Source: a virus. Taken from it: a stretch of DNA of 46,572 nucleotides. The notes beneath the pieces were generated by a model, which was given only the letters and a program-made list of their open reading frames with translations, had not been told where the DNA came from and did not search any database. The DNA is taken from the IMG/VR virus record IMGVR_UViG_3300024520_000008, positions 1 to 46,572 of that record, one strand, 5' to 3'. The translations under genes were made by a program, and so were the position numbers. This document shows, piece by piece, positions 13,734 through 22,148 of this stretch (the stretch's first letter is position 1; every line of letters begins with the position of its first letter).

Positions 13734-16472
13734 TTAAGCATTTGCTATTGTTGTTGTCGTTCCAGAGGTACCACGGTATTTTAAAGCCCCAGATTCACAA
13801 TATAATATCCCCCCTCCCGTTGGGTTGGAGGTTGGGGCTATTGTTCTATTGGCTATAAATAAAGTTTTTACACCTCCACCGAAACTTGCACCATTAAAGC
13901 CAAAGTTTCCGTTTTTCAATATAATGATTGCATCACTTCTTGAGCCTGTTGCCGTACCGTTACCTATCGAAAAAAGCCTATCCGTAGATCCCCAGCCCCC
14001 CGGTGTGACTGGAGTATAAGACGTATTCCATCTACCCATCACAGTCTCGTAAGTGGATATAGCACTCACATTATTTCCTATTGCTGTTGCACTACCTTTG
14101 CTAGCTGTCGTTGTGTCGCCCATTGCTATTGAGGCATAGCCACTGGCTGTATTAGTGCGCCCCATTGCAATTGTATAATCCGAACCGCTAGCTACATTCT
14201 GATAGCCAGCAGCAAAAGAACGTTGTCCGCTGACTGTGTTTCCGTCACCAATTGCACCAGAAAAAGGATTGCTTATAGTATTCCAGCGGCCAGCAGCAAA
14301 AGAATGATTCCAAGTTATATCATTTTGATAGCCAGCAGCAAAAGAGTATTGCGAGGTAATCGTATTTAAAGCACCTAAAGCTATTGATTGTGCGCCTGAC
14401 ACTTCGTTATTTCTGCCGATAGTTGCACTATACCAAGCGGAAATTTCGTTTTGATAGCCAGCGGAAAAGCAATAATTTGCCGCTGAGGTTATTATGTTTT
14501 CTCTTCCTCCAACTAAGGCATAAGCCCCATCAACTGCGGTGTTGTTATAACCAAATACTGCTGAATATTGAGCAGTTGAGCCTAAAGTATTATTGCGGCC
14601 AAATGTACAGGCGTCTGGGCTATTTATTGTATTAGTGCGCCCGCCAGCAACCGACCAATTGTGATTAACAACATTTTGCGAACCCATAGCCAAGGACTCC
14701 CCGCCAACGGTGTTGTTATAACCTAGCGCAACCCCCCTACTTCCAGCGTTAATAATATTTGATTCCCCCAGTGCATAGGCTTTATTGACAGTTAGGTTGT
14801 TTGATATTCCGATTGCCGCCGATGAAGAACCGCTGACTGTGTTGTTGTACCCCATTGCTATTGAATTATCACCGCCTACAATGTTCAGCCTTCCTATCGC
14901 TCCCGCCCAATTGCTAGTAATAGTGTTATCTGAACCAATGGCCGCCGCTTCACCAGTAACAGTATTTCTAAACCCTAATGCTGAACCACTAGCCCCACTT
15001 ACATTATTTAAATATCCTATTGCTGTGGAATATTGTGCAGTTACGGTATTTTCTGTACCCAAAGCAGAAGCTTGATTTGATACAACATTATCTCTTCCCA
15101 AAGCGATAGCATGGCTAGCACTAACGGTAGAATTAAACCCTAAAACCACCGAGTCACTACCGCTTGCGGTATTATTACGACCCATTGCTATTGAATAGTT
15201 CCCTATATTCACATCATCCCATTGGGTACTATTTACATTACCTGCCCTAAAAGCTGATTTTCTAGGATAGAAAAACATCCTGCTACCTGACCCAGAAATA
15301 CTAAGGGTAGGACTTGACAAGAAAGTGCCTTTATTTAATAAATTGCCCTCTTCCACATGCACAAGTTCTGTTGGGGTGCTTATTCCAATTCCAGTGTTGC
15401 CACCCTTAAGTATGGTTAAAGCATCGGACTTGGCCCCCGAATGTTCCCCGTTCCCAATTGTAAATAAACGGTCTGCAGGATCCCATGTTGTCGTTTGCAG
15501 GGGTATATAGTCAGTGTTAAATTTACCTACAACCACCTCATACGCTGACTTTGCGACAATACTTGCACCAAGGGTTGAAGCAGATAAACCACTTGCCGTA
15601 GAGTCGAACCCCAGTGCCACTGCCGCTTGAGAGCTGGCAGTGTTTTTAATCCCCATTGCTACAGCACCAGTCCCGCTAGCCTCATTGTCCTCACCCGTCG
15701 CTACAGAATAATAGCCTATATTACTATCATCCCATTGATCACCATCTACATTTCCAGCTCTAAAAGCTGCCTTCCGTGGATACCACATTAACCTAGTCCC
15801 TGCACCAGAAACCCCTATAATTGGACTGGTTCCAGAGCCTATACCTAATATATTTCCGTCATCAACCGTAAGACTTGTTAAAGAAGCAGAATTAAAAATT
15901 ACATCCGCTGTAATGTCGATATTCTGGATAGTGTTTATTTTACCACTAGTAAATTTTATATTATCCACATCTATGTTAGCACTTATCTCACCTGTAACAC
16001 TATTGTAATTTATACCATCCCCACCGTTAAGATCTTCGGGGCTAAGTAATATAGCGTCCATGTTTTCAAGCATCTTAGCTTGTAGGGCTAAGGGTGGCTG
16101 TGCATAATCAGTAGGGATACTGGTACTCAGTATTTTATACCATATCCTAATATTTGTAGCGGGATTAGGTATTTTATTGATTGTTATATTTGCCCCAGTA
16201 TGGGAACTTACGGAAATTAATGTGCCAAAAAATTTACCGGCAGAAGTGTATACATATTCTAAAGGATTATCCCCTGAAAATATTGCAGCGCTACCACCGG
16301 TTATTTTGGATATATCAAATGAGGCGTCATCACCATTCTCGTTAGCTGTTAGAATTATAGAAGTGGTTAATACCGATCCTGCTGCAAAATCCTGATACCC
16401 CCAGAGGAATGCTCCCGGAAAAGTGTTTGCCGATTCCAAACTATCAGCAAATATATTATTAAGAATACTCAT
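13734..16472 (-). CDS. Trimeric tail fibre with YadA-head-like repeats (912 aa)
   Basis: From about residue 270 to 330, and more extensively from 440 to 800, the protein is made of short repeats of the SxAIGxxNxVxG type, as found in the left-handed parallel beta-roll heads of YadA/Hia trimeric adhesins. Two copies of a larger module occur: an entry block (YPRKSAFRAGNV... and YPRKAAFRAGNV...) and an exit block (DRLFSIGNG... and DRLFTIGNG... followed by ILK.GN.G). The last 50 residues resemble a phage fibre end (GGGILYCESGALKYRG). The first 150 residues probably attach to the baseplate. It is likely the main receptor-binding or long fibre. The start overlaps the endolysin stop (ATGA) and has a good AAAGG ribosome-binding site. 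Confidence 0.85.
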   Translation of the reverse strand: MSILNNIFADSLESANTFPGAFLWGYQDFAAGSVLTTSIILTANENGDDASFDISKITGGSAAIFSGDNPLEYVYTSAGKFFGTLISVSSHTGANITINKIPNPATNIRIWYKILSTSIPTDYAQPPLALQAKMLENMDAILLSPEDLNGGDGINYNSVTGEISANIDVDNIKFTSGKINTIQNIDITADVIFNSASLTSLTVDDGNILGIGSGTSPIIGVSGAGTRLMWYPRKAAFRAGNVDGDQWDDSNIGYYSVATGEDNEASGTGAVAMGIKNTASSQAAVALGFDSTASGLSASTLGASIVAKSAYEVVVGKFNTDYIPLQTTTWDPADRLFTIGNGEHSGAKSDALTILKGGNTGIGISTPTELVHVEEGNLLNKGTFLSSPTLSISGSGSRMFFYPRKSAFRAGNVNSTQWDDVNIGNYSIAMGRNNTASGSDSVVLGFNSTVSASHAIALGRDNVVSNQASALGTENTVTAQYSTAIGYLNNVSGASGSALGFRNTVTGEAAAIGSDNTITSNWAGAIGRLNIVGGDNSIAMGYNNTVSGSSSAAIGISNNLTVNKAYALGESNIINAGSRGVALGYNNTVGGESLAMGSQNVVNHNWSVAGGRTNTINSPDACTFGRNNTLGSTAQYSAVFGYNNTAVDGAYALVGGRENIITSAANYCFSAGYQNEISAWYSATIGRNNEVSGAQSIALGALNTITSQYSFAAGYQNDITWNHSFAAGRWNTISNPFSGAIGDGNTVSGQRSFAAGYQNVASGSDYTIAMGRTNTASGYASIAMGDTTTASKGSATAIGNNVSAISTYETVMGRWNTSYTPVTPGGWGSTDRLFSIGNGTATGSRSDAIIILKNGNFGFNGASFGGGVKTLFIANRTIAPTSNPTGGGILYCESGALKYRGTSGTTTTIANA

Positions 16473-16948
16473 GTTAACCTTTTAAGTTCTCGTTCACCAG
16501 TTGTAGGATTAAGCAAATAGAAAGCGTACACCATTCTGTTTTCTGATTTTTTTCCATTTAAACGGCTTATATGTAGCCAAGATCCTTCGCATAAACATTG
16601 ATCTACTGTAAAGTTTAAAGAATGTAATTTTCTCATAATCTTTTCGGGATTTCCAAACCTATCTGCTTTTAAGTCAATAGCTAACCCCTTCAGGTGCTGA
16701 GAATTATCAGAAGATCCCACAGCGTCATTCAAAGCTTTACACCTGTAGGCACTATTGACATTTACCGGACAACCTAGAACATCTCTTATTTCTTGCCCCA
16801 TATCAGCAGTAGACATTAGATTATTTAGAATAAAACTTTTATCAAAAGGGGGAACAGTGTTGACGACACCCAGTTCCTTAGCTGTTTCAGATTTGAACCA
16901 CTCCGACCAATGAAAGTTTTTTCTACTCAGATCTTCTTTACTTATCAT
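16469..16948 (-). CDS. M15-family peptidase endolysin (159 aa)
   Basis: The protein has the zinc peptidase pattern of the M15_3 family: SAYRCKALNDAVG, then SQHLKGLAIDL (the His and Asp zinc ligands) and near the C-terminal third WLHIS (third ligand). Such enzymes cut peptide cross-links in peptidoglycan and serve as phage endolysins. The start is uncertain: ATG 16948 gives MISKEDLSRKNFHWSEWF, whereas a GTG 15 bases upstream directly follows the previous stop. There is no signal peptide, so a holin is needed. It lies in the lysis block between the outer-membrane protein and the large fibre. Confidence 0.85.
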   Translation of the reverse strand: MISKEDLSRKNFHWSEWFKSETAKELGVVNTVPPFDKSFILNNLMSTADMGQEIRDVLGCPVNVNSAYRCKALNDAVGSSDNSQHLKGLAIDLKADRFGNPEKIMRKLHSLNFTVDQCLCEGSWLHISRLNGKKSENRMVYAFYLLNPTTGERELKRLT

Positions 16949-16966
16949 TTTACAGGTGTTCACAAT

Positions 16967-17545
16967 TTAAAATAAAAAATTAACATTAAAAGATAAAGCC
17001 CCTTCCAAATCTAGAGATTCGCTAGGTAATATGTAAGTGATCGAAGATAAAACCTTTCTTGAAATGAAATAACCTAAACTGAAACCTCCCACAATCGCAT
17101 ATTCGTTATCGTAACCTACCATTTCCCCCTTATGATATAAATGTTTATCCATATTAACATTAGCCAAAACCACACCATAATTAAATCTATAGATCCTATA
17201 AGCTACATTTAATGAGTCGATGACAGTTTTAGTTTCATTTTGAAATACTAAACCGTCAGACTTTCTTTTAACAACCCTCTTGATCTTATCATTAAATGGA
17301 CGGTTAGTGCTTAAAGCAACATTAAACCCCTTATCATAATAAATAGAATATGTAAAATTGATAGTTCTAAATTGCTCTTTAAAATCTTTAATTAATTTGT
17401 ATTTGTCGACAAAATCAAAATGTCTATCTTTGATATCAGCGTACATATATGACACCCCCACACCAAATGTTTGTTTCTCAGCTAAAGCGATCGAGCATTG
17501 GAAAGGTGTAATTAAGAACACCATGTAAATAAACTTCCTAATCAT
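16967..17545 (-). CDS. Phage-encoded outer-membrane beta-barrel-like protein (192 aa)
   Basis: A clear signal peptide covers residues 1-22 (hydrophobic core, cleavage after ALA). The mature part consists of about eight alternating amphipathic strands separated by polar loops (for example FGVGVSYMYADIK, YNFNYGVVLANVN-like segments) and ends in FNVNFLF, with the C-terminal Phe used as an outer-membrane insertion signal. Size and pattern match small eight-stranded barrels of the OmpX/Lom type. Phage-encoded members often change the host surface, blocking superinfection or altering host interaction. It is placed between spanin and endolysin genes and may be expressed late, or independently as a moron. 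Confidence 0.75.
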   Translation of the reverse strand: MIRKFIYMVFLITPFQCSIALAEKQTFGVGVSYMYADIKDRHFDFVDKYKLIKDFKEQFRTINFTYSIYYDKGFNVALSTNRPFNDKIKRVVKRKSDGLVFQNETKTVIDSLNVAYRIYRFNYGVVLANVNMDKHLYHKGEMVGYDNEYAIVGGFSLGYFISRKVLSSITYILPSESLDLEGALSFNVNFLF

Positions 17546-17549
17546 TTTC

Positions 17550-17765
17550 TTATTTTTGGCAAAATTTCTTAAAATTCTTTTCGTGTCTAATTACATTTCT
17601 TTTTGAAGATATGCTTAATTTTTTTGCTTCAGTTAAGGTGATCAAATTAGCTTCCACCCATAAGCATTCTGTCTGCTTAATTTTTGAGCAAGCTATCAAG
17701 TTGATCATTAAGCCCATCATCAGGGATAGCCTTAACCTCTTTGCGGGTGATATTTGCTTCTTCAT
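17550..17765 (-). CDS. Rz1-like outer-membrane spanin lipoprotein (71 aa)
   Basis: The N-terminal half ends in a lipobox (LIAC, Cys26) after a hydrophobic stretch, so the mature protein would be an outer-membrane lipoprotein. The periplasmic part, from TECLWV to KKFCQK, has two Cys (34 and 69) and the pattern of the phage spanin family in which a CxW motif near the start and a terminal Cys frame a helix. Its first 89 bases overlap the upstream inner-membrane spanin gene in another frame, the classical Rz/Rz1 arrangement. Together the pair fuses inner and outer membranes during lysis. Confidence 0.75.
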   Translation of the reverse strand: MKKQISPAKRLRLSLMMGLMINLIACSKIKQTECLWVEANLITLTEAKKLSISSKRNVIRHEKNFKKFCQK

Positions 17766-17874
17766 AAGTTTTTATTTTTATTTTGTTTCGTTTATTTATA
17801 CCGCTCCGTTTTCCTAGGAAGAATGAGAATATACCTCCCACAAACAATAAAGCTGACATAATCTTAGTTAGCAT
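17677..17874 (-). CDS. Rz-like inner-membrane spanin (65 aa)
   Basis: The protein has one N-terminal membrane helix (residues about 4-21, MSALLFVGGIFSFFLG) followed by a basic, helical periplasmic tail rich in Lys and Glu and ending LDSLLKN. It is shorter than typical Rz proteins but has the same topology. The lipoprotein gene starts inside it in a different frame. Its start codon shares a base with the stop of the preceding membrane gene. Confidence in the pair is based on overlap, topology and lysis-cassette position more than on sequence similarity. Confidence 0.65.
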   Translation of the reverse strand: MLTKIMSALLFVGGIFSFFLGKRSGINKRNKIKIKTYEEANITRKEVKAIPDDGLNDQLDSLLKN

Positions 17875-18122
17875 TATTTTCTTTTAAATATTTTATGTAA
17901 ACTTTCACCAAGACCTAAACCTAATAGTAAACAGCCGATTGTTATTAAAGAGGAAGAGGCTTGTTGCATATATGATATTTGATCAACACTAATAGCTTTA
18001 TTGAAGAATCCGCAAAACCATTGCCCATTCTTCAATAAAATACCGTTACTTAAAGAAATTGATCCCCACAACCTTTTGGAACTCTTATTGCCTTTATCGT
18101 TTTGTAAAAATCCGGTTTCCAT
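17874..18122 (-). CDS. Small membrane protein, possible holin (82 aa)
   Basis: The sequence has an N-terminal soluble segment with the pattern GNKSSKRLWGSISLSNG, reminiscent of small phage membrane proteins that contain an NSSKRL motif, one weaker hydrophobic segment (about 23-40) and a strong one near the C-terminus (residues 57-73, SSLITIGCLLLGLGLG), then a basic tail (HKIFKRK). Length, topology and the position directly before the spanins fit a holin or holin-like protein that releases the endolysin. The exact number of helices cannot be settled by eye. Confidence 0.55.
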   Translation of the reverse strand: METGFLQNDKGNKSSKRLWGSISLSNGILLKNGQWFCGFFNKAISVDQISYMQQASSSLITIGCLLLGLGLGESLHKIFKRK

Positions 18123-18123
18123 A

Positions 18124-18300
18124 TTATTTGCAGTTAAAATTAATTATAAGATCATAAACAGCGTAACCTGAGTATATTGCTAATATTATAGAAAATAAAC
18201 TTAAAGATAAACTTAAATTAAAGAAAAACATCCTACCTTGGATTTTATGTTTATCAAAATGCCCCAAGAATATTTTTATAAATTGTAAAGTTTTTTTCAT
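18124..18300 (-). CDS. Small membrane protein of the lysis region (58 aa)
   Basis: I favour ATG 18300; a TTG six bases upstream is the alternative. The peptide has a basic N-terminus (MKKTLQFIKIFLGHFDKHK) and one hydrophobic helix from about 26 to 50 (SLSLSLFSIILAIYSGYAV). With the neighbouring small membrane proteins it is a candidate holin, antiholin or accessory lysis protein. No named family is recognised. Confidence 0.5.
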   Translation of the reverse strand: MKKTLQFIKIFLGHFDKHKIQGRMFFFNLSLSLSLFSIILAIYSGYAVYDLIINFNCK

Positions 18301-18302
18301 AA

Positions 18303-18653
18303 TCAATCTTCAATGTTTTCTTCAAACATATTGTTATGCTTCCCACTTAACTTTATCAATATCTTATTCATTAAATTAACTTGCAATTTAGAATTGTTAT
18401 CATCACGCGTTTTAACTAGTTCTAAATCTCTCCTAAGCTCATCAAATTTACCTTTGAGGTAAGATATATCATTAGTCAATTTGGTGTCAAAATATTTAAC
18501 CAGATCCTTTTCGATCTCCTCTCTCAAATTACCCCTCTGATGTAGAATCTTCAAATCTATAGAGCCGTTAAAAAGCTTATATATTACCGCAACTAACGAT
18601 AATATCAAAGCTGCGACAAACCAGAATGCCTTTTCTATGAATATTTCCGACAT
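18303..18653 (-). CDS. Membrane-anchored coiled-coil protein (116 aa)
   Basis: One N-terminal membrane helix at about 10-28 (AFWFVAALILSLVAVIYKLF) is followed by a long charged helix (about 35-100) with heptad-like spacing, including LKGKFDELRRDLELVKTRDD. Such small phage proteins in lysis cassettes can act as holins, as i-spanin-like proteins or as superinfection-exclusion factors. It overlaps the preceding gene by one base (TAATG) and is followed by a smaller membrane gene. The assignment remains open. Confidence 0.55.
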   Translation of the reverse strand: MSEIFIEKAFWFVAALILSLVAVIYKLFNGSIDLKILHQRGNLREEIEKDLVKYFDTKLTNDISYLKGKFDELRRDLELVKTRDDNNSKLQVNLMNKILIKLSGKHNNMFEENIED

Positions 18654-19285
18654 TACAATTTTTCTTTTGCATATATTGATAAGTCTTCTAAAATGTTGAC
18701 TACTCTATCTTTATCACAAGTTTCTACTCCAGCTCCAGTTTTACTCATGGCGAACACATAAACGATATTTCTTTTAATATTTTTAGTCACAGTTAAACCT
18801 AAAGAATCAATTTTCTTATTGGAAGATAACAAAGCTTCTTTTATAGCCTTGTAATTGTTTAACTTACCTACATCTTCGAAATATGCAACCATACCTGTAT
18901 CCATATTAGTAAGAAATTTATATGTGTTGTTATCTAATCTATGGTATGACTCGTTATAAAAAGGATTAAGTTTGGTCTCTTTGACTGAATACGAGCAGTC
19001 ATCCCCATCCCCAGTGTCATTATTACAACCTATCACTTCTTGAAAATAGTATTTTCTCTTAGATACATTTCCGTCAAGTACTATCCAACTAAGCCAGTAA
19101 TCTTTACCGCATTGATTTATCCGATCTTCTATTTTAGTTCTTATACTAACATTCGACATGGAAGCGTAATAATGATCTTTTATTTCAAAGAACTGCACAA
19201 ATAATATTAATATAACGAAAATCTGAATAAGTGCGCTTACTAAAGGACACATCAACCTACTTGCTATACGTCTAAGATTCTTCAT
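18653..19285 (-). CDS. Membrane-anchored protein with Cys-rich exported domain (210 aa)
   Basis: A basic N-terminus and a membrane helix at about 15-35 (ALIQIFVILILFVQFF) anchor a domain of about 170 residues that would lie in the periplasm. This domain has five Cys, probably forming disulphides (INQCGKDY, VIGCNNDTGDGDDC, VETCDKD). No family is recognised. It overlaps the permuted papain-like gene by 14 nt, and the two may form a functional pair acting in or on the cell envelope. It may also be a phage exclusion factor. Function unknown. Confidence 0.6.
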   Translation of the reverse strand: MKNLRRIASRLMCPLVSALIQIFVILILFVQFFEIKDHYYASMSNVSIRTKIEDRINQCGKDYWLSWIVLDGNVSKRKYYFQEVIGCNNDTGDGDDCSYSVKETKLNPFYNESYHRLDNNTYKFLTNMDTGMVAYFEDVGKLNNYKAIKEALLSSNKKIDSLGLTVTKNIKRNIVYVFAMSKTGAGVETCDKDRVVNILEDLSIYAKEKL

Positions 19286-19877
19286 TATCTATTTTAATTA
19301 TCTCTTCTATATAATTAAATTTCGCAAACTCTGTGGGGTTGGGAACCTTATCATCGAATTTAGTATCTTTGATACCTATTTCAATCATCGATTGCCTAGC
19401 CGCGGTTGAGCAATTATTATCATAAACCTTATTCTTATTGCCAAATAATTTATAAAACCAATTTATTGTAAAAGGTAGTTCCGAAAAAGAATAATCTTCC
19501 TTTCTGTCCCAATATTCCCCCACTGTCTTATTTTGGTCATATGTCAATCGGTGCGTATTAGATAATAAATATGATACTGTATGTTTTTGTTCAAATCTAG
19601 AATCTATTGAATAGTTAGAGGTGTCCACCTTAACGACATGATACTTCCTAATAACCTTACCTTGAGATGCGCTTTGTTCTCCCAATTTGAAGCTTACAGC
19701 TCTTTCTTTTCTAACAACATCGAACACTCCTGCAATGTGCGATAATTTGTTACCTGTAATCAAACTGATAAATCTTACAAATAAATAGTACCAAGGTTTT
19801 TTATAAAAACCTAAGAAATCGCCATTTTTAAGATTGTGGAATAGATAACCATAGGATTCTGATTTGTAAAACATCAT
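19272..19877 (-). CDS. Permuted papain-like (NlpC/P60 superfamily) enzyme (201 aa)
   Basis: The order of motifs is that of the circularly permuted NlpC/P60 group (YiiX/YebB type): an N-terminal GDFLGFYKKPW segment, then KLSHIAGV with the candidate catalytic His47, and in the C-terminal third DNNCSTAA with the candidate nucleophile Cys156. Members are amidases, acyltransferases or proteases. Its position between the first fibre set and the lysis genes fits a cell-wall or lipid-active enzyme, either structural or for lysis. There is no signal peptide. It overlaps both neighbours by a few bases. Family assignment is by motif; substrate unknown. Confidence 0.7.
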   Translation of the reverse strand: MMFYKSESYGYLFHNLKNGDFLGFYKKPWYYLFVRFISLITGNKLSHIAGVFDVVRKERAVSFKLGEQSASQGKVIRKYHVVKVDTSNYSIDSRFEQKHTVSYLLSNTHRLTYDQNKTVGEYWDRKEDYSFSELPFTINWFYKLFGNKNKVYDNNCSTAARQSMIEIGIKDTKFDDKVPNPTEFAKFNYIEEIIKIDNEES

Positions 19878-20389
19878 ACTATATTCAAATTCTGATTTTT
19901 AGAATAATTAATTGTGAAATCGTAGTTTTCAATTTCATTAACGGAAGCTAGATTATTAATTGCAGAAATATGAGCCTTATAAATCCCATAATTGGTATTA
20001 ACCACATCTAACATAAATATATGAAGATCTTGAAGCTGAGATAAACTTATATCCACAGAACCATCATTATAGAAATATTTGAATAATGCCATTTCTTCGG
20101 TAACAATACCTTTTTCAACTTTTTGTTTTAATTGTTGAATTTGTTCTGCAATTAAATTTCTACCCTCAAACGATAATGATAAAATAAAATACCCATTGAT
20201 CGACATCGACCTTATATCAGAAGAGTTGGAATGGTAATTTCGCAATTCTTCAAGTTTAACATCCCTCGCCTCTTGTATAATATGGTCAGCAACTTCCTGA
20301 TCTGTACATTCTCTCCATGGGATCTTACGGAAGCTAGACCCCAGATGACCACTTACTATATCGCCTGCACTATTTATCGAATATTTCAT
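19874..20389 (-). CDS. DUF4376-like tail protein (171 aa)
   Basis: The core has the features of DUF4376 proteins: a helical segment HIIQEARDVKLEELRNYH (about 36-53), a short strand region (SINGYFILSLSFEGRNLI), then helices QIQQLKQKVEKG and LSQLQDLHIFMLDVVN. The family is found at the ends of phage tail-fibre genes, where it seems to be a fibre-associated or assembly module. It follows the 417-aa fibre by 31 bases and overlaps the papain-like gene by 4 nt. It is probably an assembly chaperone or tip protein for that fibre. Confidence 0.7.
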   Translation of the reverse strand: MKYSINSAGDIVSGHLGSSFRKIPWRECTDQEVADHIIQEARDVKLEELRNYHSNSSDIRSMSINGYFILSLSFEGRNLIAEQIQQLKQKVEKGIVTEEMALFKYFYNDGSVDISLSQLQDLHIFMLDVVNTNYGIYKAHISAINNLASVNEIENYDFTINYSKNQNLNIV

Positions 20390-20420
20390 TTTATCCCCAT
20401 CTTAATAATAAAGTTTATAA

Positions 20421-21674
20421 TTATACGCTTTCCCATCCTAAAGTTGCTATCCCCAAAGTCCCCCCCGAGTCAGAACTCCTTGTTGCTATTTGAGAAGTTA
20501 AATTAGTCTGAACTAAAATATTAGTACTCCTCCTCCGACCCTCGTTAGAATAAAGAGTTGAAAGGGGGGCGGCTGTATCACTGGGGGCCAAATCTTCCGT
20601 TAGCGGGGAACTCACATAAATACTATTGGGGTTAGTTATCCAATCATAGTGTATATTTAATAATACCTTGGTGACCCTACCGTTTGGAGCGGATATTGTG
20701 TGTAAAGCCCTAGTGTTAGTGTTAGATCCTAAAAAATCTAAAACAGGTGTGAAAAGTAACATCTGTTTGCCAGTTTGTACAAACCTCATGATATTTGCAG
20801 ACCCGTCAGTGATTACACTTTCTATAAATGATTTCTTAGTGTAACCTACAGGTAAGCTTGGACTATTTAAATCGGTAGAAAAAATAAAGTCGCTGATTCC
20901 ACTAGGGTTGTAAATTGCAAAAAGATGATAAGTCGTATCGGCAGTAACTACCCCTGTATCTAGGCCTCCTGTGTTATCCCCAGCAGCCCAGAGCGCATCT
21001 ATACGCTTAGTTAAAGAGGTTGATAGAGCTTGACCGGATCCGTCATCAAACTGGAAATTACCTTCAGAAAAAGTTATATCATGTTCTATATCAACGCCGT
21101 TGGATATAGTTATAGCTTCTGGCAATATCGACACCCCTTGTTGTGCGGTTGTAGAAACGTTCTCAGGGAATATTGAAACTTTCCAACCGTCCACACCGTT
21201 ACAAATCAGCCTTAAAAATCCATAAGGTACATCTACATCTTCACTTGTAGCTGCGTCGATAGTGTCTGTTCCATCCCTTTGAATAGTGATCTTATTTGTT
21301 GAAGTAACTGAGCCAGACTCGTCAATAAGTATTAACTCCCCTCCCGCAGGAAATGTTGAAGCTGCTGGCAATGACCAAATCCTCGCAGCAGACATTGTGC
21401 CGATTTGGGAAACTACTTTATCAGTATTCACAATTGTATAATCGGAATCATTAACTGTAGTTCTCCTATCGATATCTAAATTTATCCTACCTTGTGCCTT
21501 ATCCGCTGAATTTAAAAACGTTTGGATATCTGTCGAGTATTGATCTGATATCTTTGTCAATAGCTGCGATATTGTAGTTTTCTTATCAACAGCCAACTCA
21601 TTCAAATGTAAATAGGCGGAATCGTCAATTGTACCTATTTTGGAAGGTAGTTGCGGAACAGTGATATTTCCCAT
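20421..21674 (-). CDS. Tail fibre / baseplate appendage protein (417 aa)
   Basis: The N-terminal part (about 1-60) has the pattern MGNITVPQLPSKIGTIDD..AYLHLNE..., a common adaptor start of phage fibres with a helical segment KTTISQLLTKISDQYST. From 75 on it has a pattern of beta strands with a recurring module (VVSQIGTMSAARIWSLPAAS, LILIDESGSV, ITIQRDGTDTI) known from fibre shafts and tail-spike necks. The C-terminal 150 residues look like a globular sandwich and may bind the receptor. The position after DUF2612 and the small appendage gene supports a fibre role. Confidence 0.75.
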   Translation of the reverse strand: MGNITVPQLPSKIGTIDDSAYLHLNELAVDKKTTISQLLTKISDQYSTDIQTFLNSADKAQGRINLDIDRRTTVNDSDYTIVNTDKVVSQIGTMSAARIWSLPAASTFPAGGELILIDESGSVTSTNKITIQRDGTDTIDAATSEDVDVPYGFLRLICNGVDGWKVSIFPENVSTTAQQGVSILPEAITISNGVDIEHDITFSEGNFQFDDGSGQALSTSLTKRIDALWAAGDNTGGLDTGVVTADTTYHLFAIYNPSGISDFIFSTDLNSPSLPVGYTKKSFIESVITDGSANIMRFVQTGKQMLLFTPVLDFLGSNTNTRALHTISAPNGRVTKVLLNIHYDWITNPNSIYVSSPLTEDLAPSDTAAPLSTLYSNEGRRRSTNILVQTNLTSQIATRSSDSGGTLGIATLGWESV

Positions 21675-21676
21675 AA

Positions 21677-22129
21677 TTAATTATTTTTAAAATTTATACT
21701 AAAAGCTTTAATGTTTGCCGCAGCAGCACCTTGAATAGGAACATCCCCATTAGCAGCAGGTGTTCCAAAAGTCAAAGTATTGCTACTAATTATCTTAGTG
21801 GTACCTGCCGAACTATTAGGTTTGTCAGCAAATCCAAAAACATAATCGTCCAAGTTGGTACTGTCAAAAGCAAAAATCATTGAAAAATGGCCATCTTTTG
21901 TTAACCCTGTACCCAAACCTGTGGTAACTTCAACCATATCATTTGTGAACTGGCTCCACAACCCTAAACCATTTAGCATAAAATTCAAATGGTTTAGCGA
22001 ATAATTCCCATCTAAGGATCCGTTCAGCTTTAACGCTTCTGTAGGCTCTAATTTATTACTTCCGCCTTGCCTAGTTTCTGCCGCAGAGTCGGTCGCCCAT
22101 TCTATAGTTGTTGTTGGTTTTGTTGACAT
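21677..22129 (-). CDS. Small tail appendage protein (150 aa)
   Basis: The N-terminal segment TTIEWATDSAAETRQGGSNK is similar to the beginnings of phage fibre-adaptor proteins. The C-terminal end, AAAANIKAFSI, is repeated near the N-terminus of the 113-aa protein at 12251-12592, with shared DNA, suggesting that these tail modules have been recombined. The rest is beta-rich and Gly/Asn-rich. It lies between the DUF2612 baseplate protein and the large fibre and probably links the two. Confidence 0.65.
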   Translation of the reverse strand: MSTKPTTTIEWATDSAAETRQGGSNKLEPTEALKLNGSLDGNYSLNHLNFMLNGLGLWSQFTNDMVEVTTGLGTGLTKDGHFSMIFAFDSTNLDDYVFGFADKPNSSAGTTKIISSNTLTFGTPAANGDVPIQGAAAANIKAFSINFKNN

Positions 22130-22148
22130 AATTTATATTTTATTATTC

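Noticed and set aside
14423-16395. Plus-strand ORFs opposite the large fibre, tail and capsid genes
   Set aside because: They are shadows caused by the repeated, low-stop composition of the real genes on the minus strand; none has a plausible start signal or domain.
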